Assembly (NCBI RefSeq): GCF_014203545.1
Contig: NZ_JACHJG010000019.1
Location: forward strand, 1-64,000
From: Streptomyces netropsis
GTDB lineage: Bacteria; Actinomycetota; Actinomycetes; Streptomycetales; Streptomycetaceae
DNA length: 64,000 bases
Reading direction: 5' to 3'
Shown: piece by piece, positions 8,643 to 17,050 of the stretch
How positions within the stretch are numbered: the first letter of the stretch is position 1
How the letters are laid out: every line of letters begins with the position of its first letter
Translations under genes and position numbers: made by a program
Notes under the pieces: model-generated
What the model was told of the DNA's origin: nothing
What the model saw: only the letters and a program-made list of their open reading frames with translations
Database searches by the model: none

Positions 8643-9715
8643 TCAGCCGCGCAGGCGGGAGAACCAGCCGGTGGTCCTCTGCTTGGGCACGGCCTGGTCC
8701 TGCTCCCGGTCCTGCTCCTCCTGCCGGTGACTCACACCCCAGGCCCGGTCCAAGTCGGCCTCGAACCGCTGGTCACAGTTCCCGCACAGAGACGAACGCT
8801 TCGCTGGGGAATGGTTCCAGCCGACGCGGGCGGTCGCCTTCCATCGTTCGTCGGTGAACGCGGCACCGCACTCGGTGCAGACGGGGCGCTGGGGGGCGGG
8901 CCAGAAGTCGTCCGCCCCGGCCTCACCGCGTTCCGGCTCCTGGCGCTCCTGGGTGTCGGCCGCTGGGCTGACGGCGGCGCTGGCCTTCTGCTTGCAGCTG
9001 TCGCACAGGTTCGGGTGGGAGTCCTTCGTGGCTCCCCAGTCCTTCGGCTGTACCGCCTGCCAGCGGGCGTCGGTGAACTTCGCTCCGCAGCCAGTGCAGA
9101 CGGGACGGCGGGCCTCGCGCTCGGCGGCCTTCTTCGCGTCGTGTTCCTGCGCTGCGCGCCGTACCTGTGCCTGGTACGCCGCCGCGCGGGCCTTGGCCTC
9201 CTCTTGCTCACAGGCGTCGGCCGCCTCGCGGCGCGGGTTGCCGATCGCCTCCAGGAGCGGCTGCGGGTGGTCGCGGCCGAAGCGGACGAACACCGGCCCG
9301 GCCGGACCGTGCTGGCGCAGCTGGTTCAGGCCGGTCGCGATGATCGGGATCTTCCGGTCGTAGAGATAGTGGCCGCCGGGCAGCCGCTCCCCCTGCCACA
9401 GGTGACGGGTCAGCTCTTGCAGGCGCGGCACGGTGCGGTTGGGGTTGCGCTCGCCGATGCGGTTGAACACCAGCAGCACGGGCGGATGCGGCGTATCGCC
9501 GTACCGGCCCTCGGGGACCGTCCAGCGCGTACGCCACATCGGGCGCTCACGGCCGTCGGTGTCCTTCACCTTCCGCTTGAAGAACCGGGCGTACTTCTCC
9601 AGCTTGTCGGCGAGCTCCTCCGCGGTCTCGTGGCAGTTGTCGACCTCGATGAACAGCAGCGGCACCCCGTCCTGCGGGGCGGTCAGCACGAGGTCGGCAG
9701 CGGTGCGCACGCCAC
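8643..9715 (-). pseudogene. 5'-truncated replication-relaxation family protein
   Basis: The reading frame matches the C-terminal two thirds of Streptomyces replication-relaxation proteins (plasmid-borne; implicated in plasmid replication or transfer). The restriction-endonuclease-like core is present as RTAADLVLTAPQDGVPLLF then IEVDNCHETAEELADK, followed by HPPVLLVFN and YDRKIPIIAT. Two zinc ribbons follow (CTGCG with CDSC, and CTECG with CGNC). The usual N-terminal winged-helix domain is missing: homology stops abruptly at about 9715, where an unrelated gene fragment in the opposite orientation begins. A long open frame continues to 10250, but that part is the antisense of the neighbour and is not protein-like. 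Probably non-functional. Confidence 0.8.
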
Positions 9716-10094
9716 TGCCCACGACACCCGCAAGACGCTGGACTTCTCCCTGACCTGGTTCGAGCCCCGCCAGCGGGGCCTGATTCCCTGGGGCGCCGAC
9801 GACAGGGCGGTCGACGCCCGCGCGGTGGCCGCAGAAGGAACCGATCCCGCGGCCCGAGAACTGGCCGAGTACGCTCAGGCTGCGGACCGGCTGCGGACCG
9901 AACGGGCCAACCGGATCGAGGTCGGGGGCACCGTATACCAGATCTGCCGCGCCCGCCGACTGCTGCGATGGGGCCCAGACGGGCCAGAAGGCCCACGCCC
10001 GTCCGACACCAACAGCCACCCACCCGCGCCGCTTCACCCTCACCTCGATGAAGACGGCAACGTTCACTACGACCACGAGAGTGACGAAGCCTGA
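9716..10094 (+). pseudogene. 3' fragment of a DUF5954-like gene
   Basis: From about 9716 the plus strand encodes a sensible protein tail: TRKTLDFSLTWFEPRQRGLI, a helical stretch, then VGGTVYQICRARRLLRWGPD with GPRPSDTN, ending in an acidic tail. This is the C-terminal signature of the actinomycete DUF5954 family as I remember it. The N-terminal part is absent; upstream on the same strand is the antisense of the replication-relaxation fragment. An open frame without stops runs back to 8634 only because of the high GC content. It marks one side of the rearrangement junction. Confidence 0.65.
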
Positions 10095-10246
10095 CAGCTG
10101 CTGGGCGGAGGCCACCGTGCCCTGGGCGATGGCCGAACCGTGACACGCGGTTGGAGGAAGTGGCCGAAGGCCGTGGCTTCGCGTTTTCCGAGGGACTCGA
10201 AGCCGACCGAAGGGTGACGCAGCGGCGGACACAGGGTGCTCCTTGC

Positions 10247-11131
10247 TCACGGCCTTTCGATGAAAGGCAGCCCGACGGCCGCCAATTTCGTCTGCAGGTT
10301 GATGTCTGTGGTGGCCACGTAGACGGCGGAGCCGGGATGCCGGGACTGGAGCAGCAGGGCGGAGGCCACGAAGCGGTCGTCAGGCACGTCCAGGTCGAGC
10401 CAGTTCGGCAGCCCGTCGCCCTTGGGTTCGATGTGCTCGAAGATGGCGTGCACATCGCCGGCCACCCGTACACCGCGCAGGACGTCGCCGTTGGTTCGCA
10501 GCCCTTTCAAGCGGCGGTCGGCCTTCTTCGCCGCATCGCGGATGTCGGGGTTGCGGCCGGCGAGCTTGTGGTCATCCAGCTCCCGCAGGACAACGGGCAG
10601 CAGGTGGACCATGTACCGCTTGCCGAGCAACGGCGTGTAGATCGCTACGTCCGGGTCATCGATCAGCATGGTCGTGTCGACCGCGACACGGACCGCCCAG
10701 GTGTCGTCCGGCAGGAGCTCGCCCAGTTTCCGAAGCGTGGCCCCGGCTGCCCTGATCTTGTCGAGGGCCTTGTCGATGCTGGCCGGCACGGTCGTGTCCC
10801 GGGGACGCTCAAGCCAGCGCCGCAGCAGCGCGAGGCTCCCGTCGAGGCGTTTGACGACCTCGGGCGTCGGGTGTGGGAACAGCAGCCGGAACAACGGTTC
10901 CCATTCCCGTACACGCCCCAGAAGTTCCATCCTTCGCGCCTCGAGTTCGGGGCTGCTGGGCACCCAGCCCCACTTGGCGGCGCCAAAGTGCACGATGCCG
11001 CTGGACCGGCGATTCGGATCAACGTTCCGAATCTGTGAGTCCGCGAGGATCGCCAGGAAGTCAGCTTCGATCAGGTCCAGGTCCGCCAGGAGGCGGTCCA
11101 GATACGTCGGCGGGGCTTGCGTCGATGCCAT
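10247..11131 (-). CDS. PIN-domain ribonuclease-like protein
   Basis: 294 aa from the ATG at 11131 (MASTQAPP); an upstream start at 11191 is possible. The N-terminal half is a helical domain. The C-terminal half is a PIN domain of the larger type: VAVDTTMLIDD supplies the first acidic residue, LLPVVLRELDDHK the second, and VPDDRFVASALLLQ with VATTDINLQTKL the remaining acidic residues around the metal site. PIN proteins are RNases, often toxins, but no adjacent small antitoxin gene is visible. It stands alone next to decayed sequence. The RNase fold is well supported; the target is unknown. Confidence 0.75.
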   Translation of the reverse strand: MASTQAPPTYLDRLLADLDLIEADFLAILADSQIRNVDPNRRSSGIVHFGAAKWGWVPSSPELEARRMELLGRVREWEPLFRLLFPHPTPEVVKRLDGSLALLRRWLERPRDTTVPASIDKALDKIRAAGATLRKLGELLPDDTWAVRVAVDTTMLIDDPDVAIYTPLLGKRYMVHLLPVVLRELDDHKLAGRNPDIRDAAKKADRRLKGLRTNGDVLRGVRVAGDVHAIFEHIEPKGDGLPNWLDLDVPDDRFVASALLLQSRHPGSAVYVATTDINLQTKLAAVGLPFIERP

Positions 11132-11572
11132 CCGCCGATGATGCCGCACGCCACTGACAGCCGTCTCCGTCCACGGCATTCCCGTCCACAACCGCCCGCC
11201 CAGGTCGTCGGGGAAAGCCGGTCACGTCCCCACCGGCATTGGGTCGCTTGCTCGAATCACTCGAATCATGTGACGCCTCGCCCTGGCGCCGCCGTCAGGA
11301 TCGAGTCCTCCGTGGTCGAGCCGACTCCCCACTCGCCGCGCGTGCCCGGAGCTGCACGCGATCCCGGCGTGAGGGCCGTCGGTCGGGGGCGGGCAAACAG
11401 ATCATCAAGCTGTCCATGATCTGGGCCAAGAACCACCCGGCCGATCCCCGCAGCGACGCCCTGGCCGACGAAGCCGCCGCCGGGACCAAGACCGCCGTGC
11501 TGCACTTCGCCCATGCCGCCCAGGCCCCGGCATAGCGGTAGAGCTACGTCCCGCCCGCCGCGCCCCAGCCGC
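11132..11572. other. Intergenic stretch with a possible plus-strand gene tail
   Basis: Only the end of one plus-strand frame (about 11397-11535) looks protein-like: IIKLSMIWAKNHPADPRSDA followed by a short Ala-rich helix. It may be the 3' remnant of a lost gene. Nothing else in this stretch is supported. Confidence 0.25.
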
Positions 11573-12010
11573 TCAGGGAGTCGGCCAGGGCCTGCGCCAG
11601 CCAGCGTCGGCCACTAGGTGGTGGACGCCTTGGTGGACCAGGAGGTCACGGGCGGCTTCGTTTCCCAGCCCGCCTTCCACCGTCCGGTCAAGTCGGCCGT
11701 TCCCGGCGAGCGCGGCGAGTTCGTCGGCGCGAGCGGCGAGCTGCTGCTGTTCCTGGAGGCGCTGCAGCTCGGCTTCCGCAGCTCGCCTGTCGACGGTGAG
11801 TTCGTCCTGGACGACGGCGCCGGCCCCCGGGCCGTATGCCGCGCCGGTGGTGGCGAGCAGCAGCGCAATGTGTTCCCACTCCGCGACTTCGGCGGGGCCG
11901 CGGTGGTCGTCGGCCGGGTCCTCGGGGTCGCGGTCGAGGTGCTGCGTCCGTGAAATTGGACTCGGTGATCGTCTCAGCGACGATCGGATGCAGGTCCTAG
12001 TGTGTCGCAC
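11573..12010 (-). CDS. Possible small helical protein, unknown
   Basis: An open frame of 145 codons with a credible central part: EWEHIALLLATTGAAYGPGA, then a helical segment rich in Ala, Glu and Gln (AEAELQRLQEQQQLAARADE). The first 25 residues are Arg/Ser-rich and look non-coding, so the true start is probably internal. No family is recognised and no operon partner is evident. The opposite strand is also open, which lowers confidence. It may be a fragment in decayed sequence. Confidence 0.3.
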   Translation of the reverse strand: MRHTRTCIRSSLRRSPSPISRTQHLDRDPEDPADDHRGPAEVAEWEHIALLLATTGAAYGPGAGAVVQDELTVDRRAAEAELQRLQEQQQLAARADELAALAGNGRLDRTVEGGLGNEAARDLLVHQGVHHLVADAGWRRPWPTP

Positions 12011-12991
12011 CGGCCGCCTTGAGTTCGAGGCTCTGCTTCGCGTGCCTGCGCTCTGACCTGCGGTTGCGACTAGGATTCGGTCCCCTCCACCAGGACGGCC
12101 TGGGATCGCTTCTGGGGTGTCGTCAGGTCCCGGCGCGGAAGCGCTCGACCGTCCGTGTCTAGACCCCTAGGCGCTCCGCCAGTGCCGTGCGGAGTCCTTC
12201 GTCCGCGTGAGAAGGGATTTCACCATGCTGCAGGCCGCGAGGAACACGGCGCGGCAAAACGGCGGCCGCAAGGCGCAGCTGGCGCTGAGGCCGACCGTGT
12301 GGTGTGGCGAGCCGGGCGCGAGCCGGTAGGCCTCGGTGCCGGGCTCGACGCGCCGGTCACCGAGTAGATGTGAGTCTGCCGGGGCGGTGCCACGTTGCCC
12401 TAGCGCTGGGCCCCCGGACCTTGCCGGGCACGTTGCACTCGTCGGGTACGACGCGGCCTCCGGCCAGCTCACCGTGTGCCCAGAGACAACAGCCTAGGCG
12501 ACGAAAGGCCGCCTGGAACAGGCCGCATCATCCCAGCCGCCAACGCCCCCGTCGGCCGCACGGTCGTGCACACCGTACGGGCCCTGCCTTCATGGCGAAG
12601 CTGGCAGGTGACGGTCCGGCACCCGCTGCCGCGCGCAAGCCGATGAACAACAAGGAGAGCGCCTGCGACGGCTCCTGAGAAGGCGAGGGAGATGGGCGTT
12701 GTCATCGTCTCTCAGCGACCGATGGACGCGACCCTTGTCTCATCTATCCGCTCCACTGCGGCTGCTGCATCACAGGATCCACAGCTGTGCCTCACAAACT
12801 CTTTACAAGTAACCGGTCACATACATAGTGTCGTCTTGCTGTGCGGGCCTGTATGCCGCACGCCTGGGGGGGCGATCGGCAACTGCCGTAGTGCTGCCTT
12901 CGCGCGCCCTCAAACAAGACCCAACTTGCATTCAGACAAACGAGTTTGCCGTCGGGCGCTGTGCACGAGGCGAGCTCGGAGGGGGCCATGC
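12011..12991. other. About 1 kb without a convincing gene, ahead of the ALF/lectin locus
   Basis: Short overlapping frames on both strands lack protein-like composition. The best small candidate is a 34-codon frame at 12225-12329 (MLQAARNTARQNGGRKAQLA...) preceded by GAAGGGA; it could be the head of a decayed gene. The last 200 bp before 12992 are somewhat AT-richer and probably hold the promoter of the secreted-protein locus. Confidence 0.3.
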
Positions 12992-14545
12992 ATGAACGCA
13001 TCACGAACCCGCAGGACTCATTTACGCGAGGCCATCAGACGCGGCCTGGTGACCGCCACAGCCCTCACTGCCGTCGTCGGCGTCTACACACCGGGTACTG
13101 CGGTCGCCCACGTAGTCAAGGAATCGATAGCGGCAGACAGCATCGGAACCACGGAGACGCAGCGCGTGGCTGCTGCGTCCGTCGTTCGTCTTGAACCGAC
13201 ACCCGACGTCCTGCTTCTCAGCGATTACGACTTCATCCACGCACTGTGGCAGAAGGCACGAGATGGAGGCGAAAAGCTGGATTCCGTGCGTACGGCTGCC
13301 GAGGCGGCGATGGCCAGTTCGTCACCTGAGGAAAAGGTGCTGTTCATCACCACGGGCATCCACCAGGCGTATGAGCTCGACAAGCAACGAGAGAAGGACC
13401 GCGCCGACGCGGACCGAGCGGCCAGGCAAGCACGGGTGCAGGCCCTGCTCGCCGTGGGCATCCCGAGCACACCTGAGCTGTTGGCCTTGAGCGATGAGAA
13501 CTTCATCCTCACCTTTGCCGAACACGCCAATTCCGGCCCTGAGGTACGGGCTGCAGCTCGACGCGCCCTTGCCAGCGACCAGACGGGGCGTCGAGAGTTC
13601 ATCGTCAATGGCGCCCGCGAAGCACACCAGCGCGACGTAGCCAACAAGCTTAAGGAACTTGAGGAGAAGGACCGGGCCGAGGCGGAACGCCGTAAGGAGT
13701 TGGTCACACGAAAAAACGTCGCAGCCTTGTTCGGAATTACTGCAAGCGAGGCGATGCTGGATCTCAGCGATGACAATTTCATCCGCGAGCTACTACGAAA
13801 GGCGCCACCGGAACTCAAGAACTCCGAATTGTATATGGCGGGACAGCGAGCAGTTCTTAGCCCCACAGCTAAGGACTGGAAAGAATTCCTTCACACCGGC
13901 GCCGAAGAAGCATACAAGCGTGACGATTCGGCACGCCGCAAGAAGCTCGCAGAGGACAACCGCAGGATGGCTCTGCAGATCCAAGCCACGGCGGGACAAT
14001 CGCTGACGAATCCCGGTTTGGCGGCCGCCGCTAAAAGGGCTTTGGCTGGAAGCGATGAGGACGTCGCCGAGTTCCTCAAGCCGGAAAATCAGTACCGCGC
14101 AAGGCGTCAATCAATTCTTATAAACGTAGACAATGAACATTATCTAAGAGAGTCGCGACCAGACGGTCGGCTCGCTTACGTTGGGCCAGTCTACAAGGAC
14201 AGCGGGAAAAGTCTAAGAGAGGATGCCACATGGGTCGTCACCCCCGCCCTGGCCAATGAGGCCGGATGTATCTCTTTTGAGTCTCCACGCACTCCTGGGT
14301 ACTACCTCACTATGCAGCAGAATCACCGTGTAAGTGTGCTGCCGAATGACGGAAGTGACGATTTCAGGAAGCGGTCCACCTGGTGTGCCGAGAAAATCCT
14401 TTTCGAAAGCGGGAATTCAGGGCTCAGATTCAACTCGGCCACTCAGCGAGACCTCACGCTTTCTCGGGATCAACAGAAGGTCACGGTGTACAAGGATCGG
14501 CCGGATATGGCCCTTTGGTCGATCGTTCCTCCGCTTGTCCCATAA
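12992..14545 (+). CDS. Secreted ALF-repeat protein with a C-terminal AbfB-like beta-trefoil domain
   Basis: 517 aa from the ATG at 12992, placed six bases after GGAGGGGG. A twin-arginine-rich N-terminus and hydrophobic stretch (GLVTATALTAVVGVY) form an export signal. The body carries ALF short repeats, recognisable by the pattern LLALSDENFILTFAEHA ... AARRALASD ... EFIVNGAREAHQRD; four or more units are visible, alternating with charged helices. The last 150 residues (from about YLRESRPDG) resemble an AbfB carbohydrate-binding domain, with YYLTMQQ and LTLSRDQQKV. First gene of a same-strand cluster with two ricin-type lectins and two more ALF proteins. Probably a secreted sugar-binding or adaptor part of that system. 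Confidence 0.82.
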   Translation: MNASRTRRTHLREAIRRGLVTATALTAVVGVYTPGTAVAHVVKESIAADSIGTTETQRVAAASVVRLEPTPDVLLLSDYDFIHALWQKARDGGEKLDSVRTAAEAAMASSSPEEKVLFITTGIHQAYELDKQREKDRADADRAARQARVQALLAVGIPSTPELLALSDENFILTFAEHANSGPEVRAAARRALASDQTGRREFIVNGAREAHQRDVANKLKELEEKDRAEAERRKELVTRKNVAALFGITASEAMLDLSDDNFIRELLRKAPPELKNSELYMAGQRAVLSPTAKDWKEFLHTGAEEAYKRDDSARRKKLAEDNRRMALQIQATAGQSLTNPGLAAAAKRALAGSDEDVAEFLKPENQYRARRQSILINVDNEHYLRESRPDGRLAYVGPVYKDSGKSLREDATWVVTPALANEAGCISFESPRTPGYYLTMQQNHRVSVLPNDGSDDFRKRSTWCAEKILFESGNSGLRFNSATQRDLTLSRDQQKVTVYKDRPDMALWSIVPPLVP

Positions 14546-14584
14546 CCTGTCGCGGCCGGCTGCTAAATGAAGGAAATTGCTCAA

Positions 14585-15121
14585 ATGCCTCGGATTGTGC
14601 CCGTTTTGACTATCGCTCTTAGCTTGGTGGCGCTGGCAAGCGGAGGTGCTTCCGCAAAAGCCAGTGACGATCCCCCGGAGCATCACTGGATATCTCTGCG
14701 GGCTGAACACAGCGGAAAATGTCTAACAATCAGCAAAGATACTATGGAAAACGGACCGTTCGCGACACAATCCACCTGCATTCCGGGGGCGGATAATCAA
14801 AGGTTTGAATTCTACAACGCCAACAGGACCCCCGACCAAATGATTCAGATACAGCGCAGTGGTCTATGCCTGAGTAGCGGTCCAGATTTCTCATGGAAAG
14901 TGGGCCAACGTTGGTGCTGGGATCAAGAAGTAGAGAATCGCGTCCTCTGGCGACTGAATAGAGTTTCCATGGCGAAGCCAATTTATGAGCTGCGCCCAAA
15001 AGGTGAGTTGGAATACTGCATGTCGGTTAACGGGGCCTCCCAAGAAGATGGCGCTTACGTTCACGTGGGGCGCTGCGTCGGGGCGGCCAGTCAGCGATGG
15101 CTGATCAAGGACGAAACGTGA
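14585..15121 (+). CDS. Secreted ricin-type beta-trefoil lectin
   Basis: About 178 aa from the ATG at 14585, chosen because AAGGAA lies nine bases upstream; an ATG at 14567 has no such signal. A signal peptide (VPVLTIALSLVALASGGASA) precedes a single beta-trefoil with the typical segments SLRAEHSGKCLTI, GLCLSSG, YCMSVNG and the Q-x-W-type ending SQRWLI. Paired cysteines are present in each lobe. It lies about 40 nt behind the ALF-AbfB gene, so probably in one transcript. Lectins of this fold bind surface sugars; here it could target the toxin to recipient cells. Codon use is noticeably less GC-rich than in most of the window. Confidence 0.82.
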   Translation: MPRIVPVLTIALSLVALASGGASAKASDDPPEHHWISLRAEHSGKCLTISKDTMENGPFATQSTCIPGADNQRFEFYNANRTPDQMIQIQRSGLCLSSGPDFSWKVGQRWCWDQEVENRVLWRLNRVSMAKPIYELRPKGELEYCMSVNGASQEDGAYVHVGRCVGAASQRWLIKDET

Positions 15122-15185
15122 TCAGCCGACGTGATCGTCCAGGAGCCTGGGCGACTCTGAATCATACGCACTGAAAGGATTCCGC

Positions 15186-15740
15186 ATGCTGTTGTCAGCA
15201 GTACGGGTTACGCTGACCTTCGCTCTTACCATCTCCGCCCTCGCTGGAGCCTCAAACTACGCGTTCGCCGACACGGGTAGCCCATTTCTGATTTCCGGTG
15301 ACGGCGAAGAGGTCGTGAACATTGTTGGCGTAAACGAGATGTGCCTGGATCTAGATCACGGCGATAAAAAAAATGGCGCGAGAATCCAGCAGTGGAAATG
15401 CAATGGAAGTGATGCACAGAAGTGGCGTGTGCTACCAGCCAGAGATTCCTCTTTCGAGATACGATCCGCAGTGAGCGGGAAATGTATTGAGGTGGAGAAT
15501 AGCAGCCCTCAGGCCGGTGCCGCCGTGCAGCAATGGGAGTGCAATAGCGGAAAGCAGATGCAGTGGCAGTTTATTGCCGTAGACGGCTATTCGGAACTCC
15601 AGTTGCGCCCCATGCACAAGGAAGATCGTTGCCTGGATATCAATAAGGCGAGTTCGGGTAACGGGGCTAAGGCGCAGCAGTGGTATTGCAACCAGACCGA
15701 TGCCCAGAGATGGCATGTCGTCCTGCCAACCGAAGGATGA
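15186..15740 (+). CDS. Second secreted ricin-type lectin
   Basis: 184 aa. A signal peptide (LTFALTISALAGASNYAFA) is followed by a ricin B-type trefoil whose three lobes are clear: CLDLDHGDKKNGARIQQWKC with AQKWRV; CIEVENSSPQAGAAVQQWEC with MQWQFI; CLDINKASSGNGAKAQQWYC with AQRWHV. The CLD(L/I), GA.(V/A)QQW and QxW features are intact in all lobes, so all three sugar sites may work. GAAAGGA precedes the ATG. It differs strongly in sequence from the lectin just upstream and is not a recent duplicate. Same-strand neighbours suggest one functional unit. Confidence 0.87.
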   Translation: MLLSAVRVTLTFALTISALAGASNYAFADTGSPFLISGDGEEVVNIVGVNEMCLDLDHGDKKNGARIQQWKCNGSDAQKWRVLPARDSSFEIRSAVSGKCIEVENSSPQAGAAVQQWECNSGKQMQWQFIAVDGYSELQLRPMHKEDRCLDINKASSGNGAKAQQWYCNQTDAQRWHVVLPTEG

Positions 15741-15805
15741 ACTCGCAGTATTTGATCCGGCCTTTCAGTGGGGCTCCGGGACGAGTTTTAATCAGGGGGT
15801 GTCGC

Positions 15806-16915
15806 ATGGTTAGGGTGCCGATAAAACGATCTGGAAAGGTCGTACTGGCGGGGGCCCTCGTGGTCAATTCGATTCTGGGGGCGACGGTGCCGGCGTGGGC
15901 TGATCCTTATGGCAGCTCCAGGGCCACAGCTGTCCAATCAACCAGCCCTGAATCGACTGTGTCGCCCGTCTCCATCGATTACGCACGTGAGCGCCTTCAT
16001 TACTGGGCTCTGTGGCATCCGGCCGCCGAGGTACGCGTGTCGGCGTGGAATGCGCTCCGTAGCTCTCGGGGGGACGCAGCGATCGAAGAATGGCTGGCGC
16101 CGGGAGGAGGTTTCGAAGCCGCGAAACAAAGAGCACGGGACACCAGGTCCCGCAACAGGGCTTTTTGCGAGCGCGTGTTGCGAACTCATACCGCTGAGAT
16201 TTCTCCGGAGGTGCATGCCGCTGCCGAGCGTGCGGTCAAGGGGACGACAGCTGATCAGGCCGCGTTTGTGAAATCCGGATACGCGGATGCTCAACGCCGT
16301 GACCGGACCGCGAGGGATGCCGACGAGCGCCATGCACGCGAGGTCACCGCAGCGTCCAGGGATTTCGTGCGCAAGATCGCGGAGCATGCTCCTGGCGAAC
16401 AGGTGAGGGTGGCTGCGCAGTGGGCGCTGCGTCCGGGGGCCGTTGATGCGGACGTCGATGAGTTCTTCGACTACGGCTGGGCCTCTGGTGCTGCGCTGGA
16501 TCTGGAGGCCTATCGGCTGCGGGTGGCTGACGCGGAAGTGGAGCGCCACCAGGTTCTGATGCGCTTGATCGCGGCTGCGGCTGAGGCTGAGGAGGCTCTG
16601 AAGGACTCGGCTGATGTGGCCAAGGCCCGGGCTGTGGCTGAGCGGGCGTGGCAGGACGTGGCGAGGCACGCCGATGCAGCGTCGAAGGCGTGGACGGCCG
16701 AGCAGGACCTGGCCGAGGGGCAGGCGGGAAACTGGCGCGAGATCGCCCGGCTGTCCGCTGAAGGCTCGGAGCAGTTGTGGAAGCGCATCAGCGGTGCGGC
16801 GGGCTCCAGCCGGGACGCCTGGACGGCGGAGCAGGCAGAGGCGGCGCGCACCGTCGAATCGTGGAAGAAGCTGCTCGAGCAGGCCAAGGCGAACTCGGCA
16901 CGCCTTCACACCTGA
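15806..16915 (+). CDS. Secreted ALF-repeat protein
   Basis: 369 aa from the ATG at 15806, six bases after AGGGGG. A signal peptide (VVLAGALVVNSILGATVPAWA) precedes about three ALF units with the pattern EVRVSAWNALRSSRGDAAIEE, AAERAVKGTTADQAAFVKSG and ALRPGAVDADVDEFFDYG. The C-terminal 150 residues form Ala/Glu/Trp-rich helices, probably a coiled coil. It has no toxin-like tail. It sits immediately upstream of the giant ALF/coiled-coil toxin and shares its repeat type, so it may be an accessory or partner subunit. Confidence 0.77.
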   Translation: MVRVPIKRSGKVVLAGALVVNSILGATVPAWADPYGSSRATAVQSTSPESTVSPVSIDYARERLHYWALWHPAAEVRVSAWNALRSSRGDAAIEEWLAPGGGFEAAKQRARDTRSRNRAFCERVLRTHTAEISPEVHAAAERAVKGTTADQAAFVKSGYADAQRRDRTARDADERHAREVTAASRDFVRKIAEHAPGEQVRVAAQWALRPGAVDADVDEFFDYGWASGAALDLEAYRLRVADAEVERHQVLMRLIAAAAEAEEALKDSADVAKARAVAERAWQDVARHADAASKAWTAEQDLAEGQAGNWREIARLSAEGSEQLWKRISGAAGSSRDAWTAEQAEAARTVESWKKLLEQAKANSARLHT

Positions 16916-17002
16916 CCCCGTCTGCGGAGAGGTAGCCAGCCGCCGACCCCAAAAGGCCATCTTGTAGACATTATCCATTACAGGGCAAGACCTCCCCTCT
17001 CC

Positions 17003-17026
17003 AGGGCAGGGCGTTGCCCTTTTCTT
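17003..17026 (+). terminator. Intrinsic-type terminator before the large toxin gene
   Basis: Stem AGGGCA (17003-17008) pairs with TGCCCT (17015-17020) and is followed by TTTCTT. It separates the lectin/ALF genes from the large toxin gene, so the latter probably has its own promoter, or partial read-through sets the ratio. Confidence 0.5.
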
Positions 17027-17050
17027 ATGCCCGAATGGGAGTAATCACCC

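Noticed and set aside
8634..10094. A 486-residue plus-strand open frame across this span
   Set aside because: Up to about 9715 it is the antisense of the replication-relaxation fragment and has protein-unlike composition; only the last 125 codons are real gene sequence.
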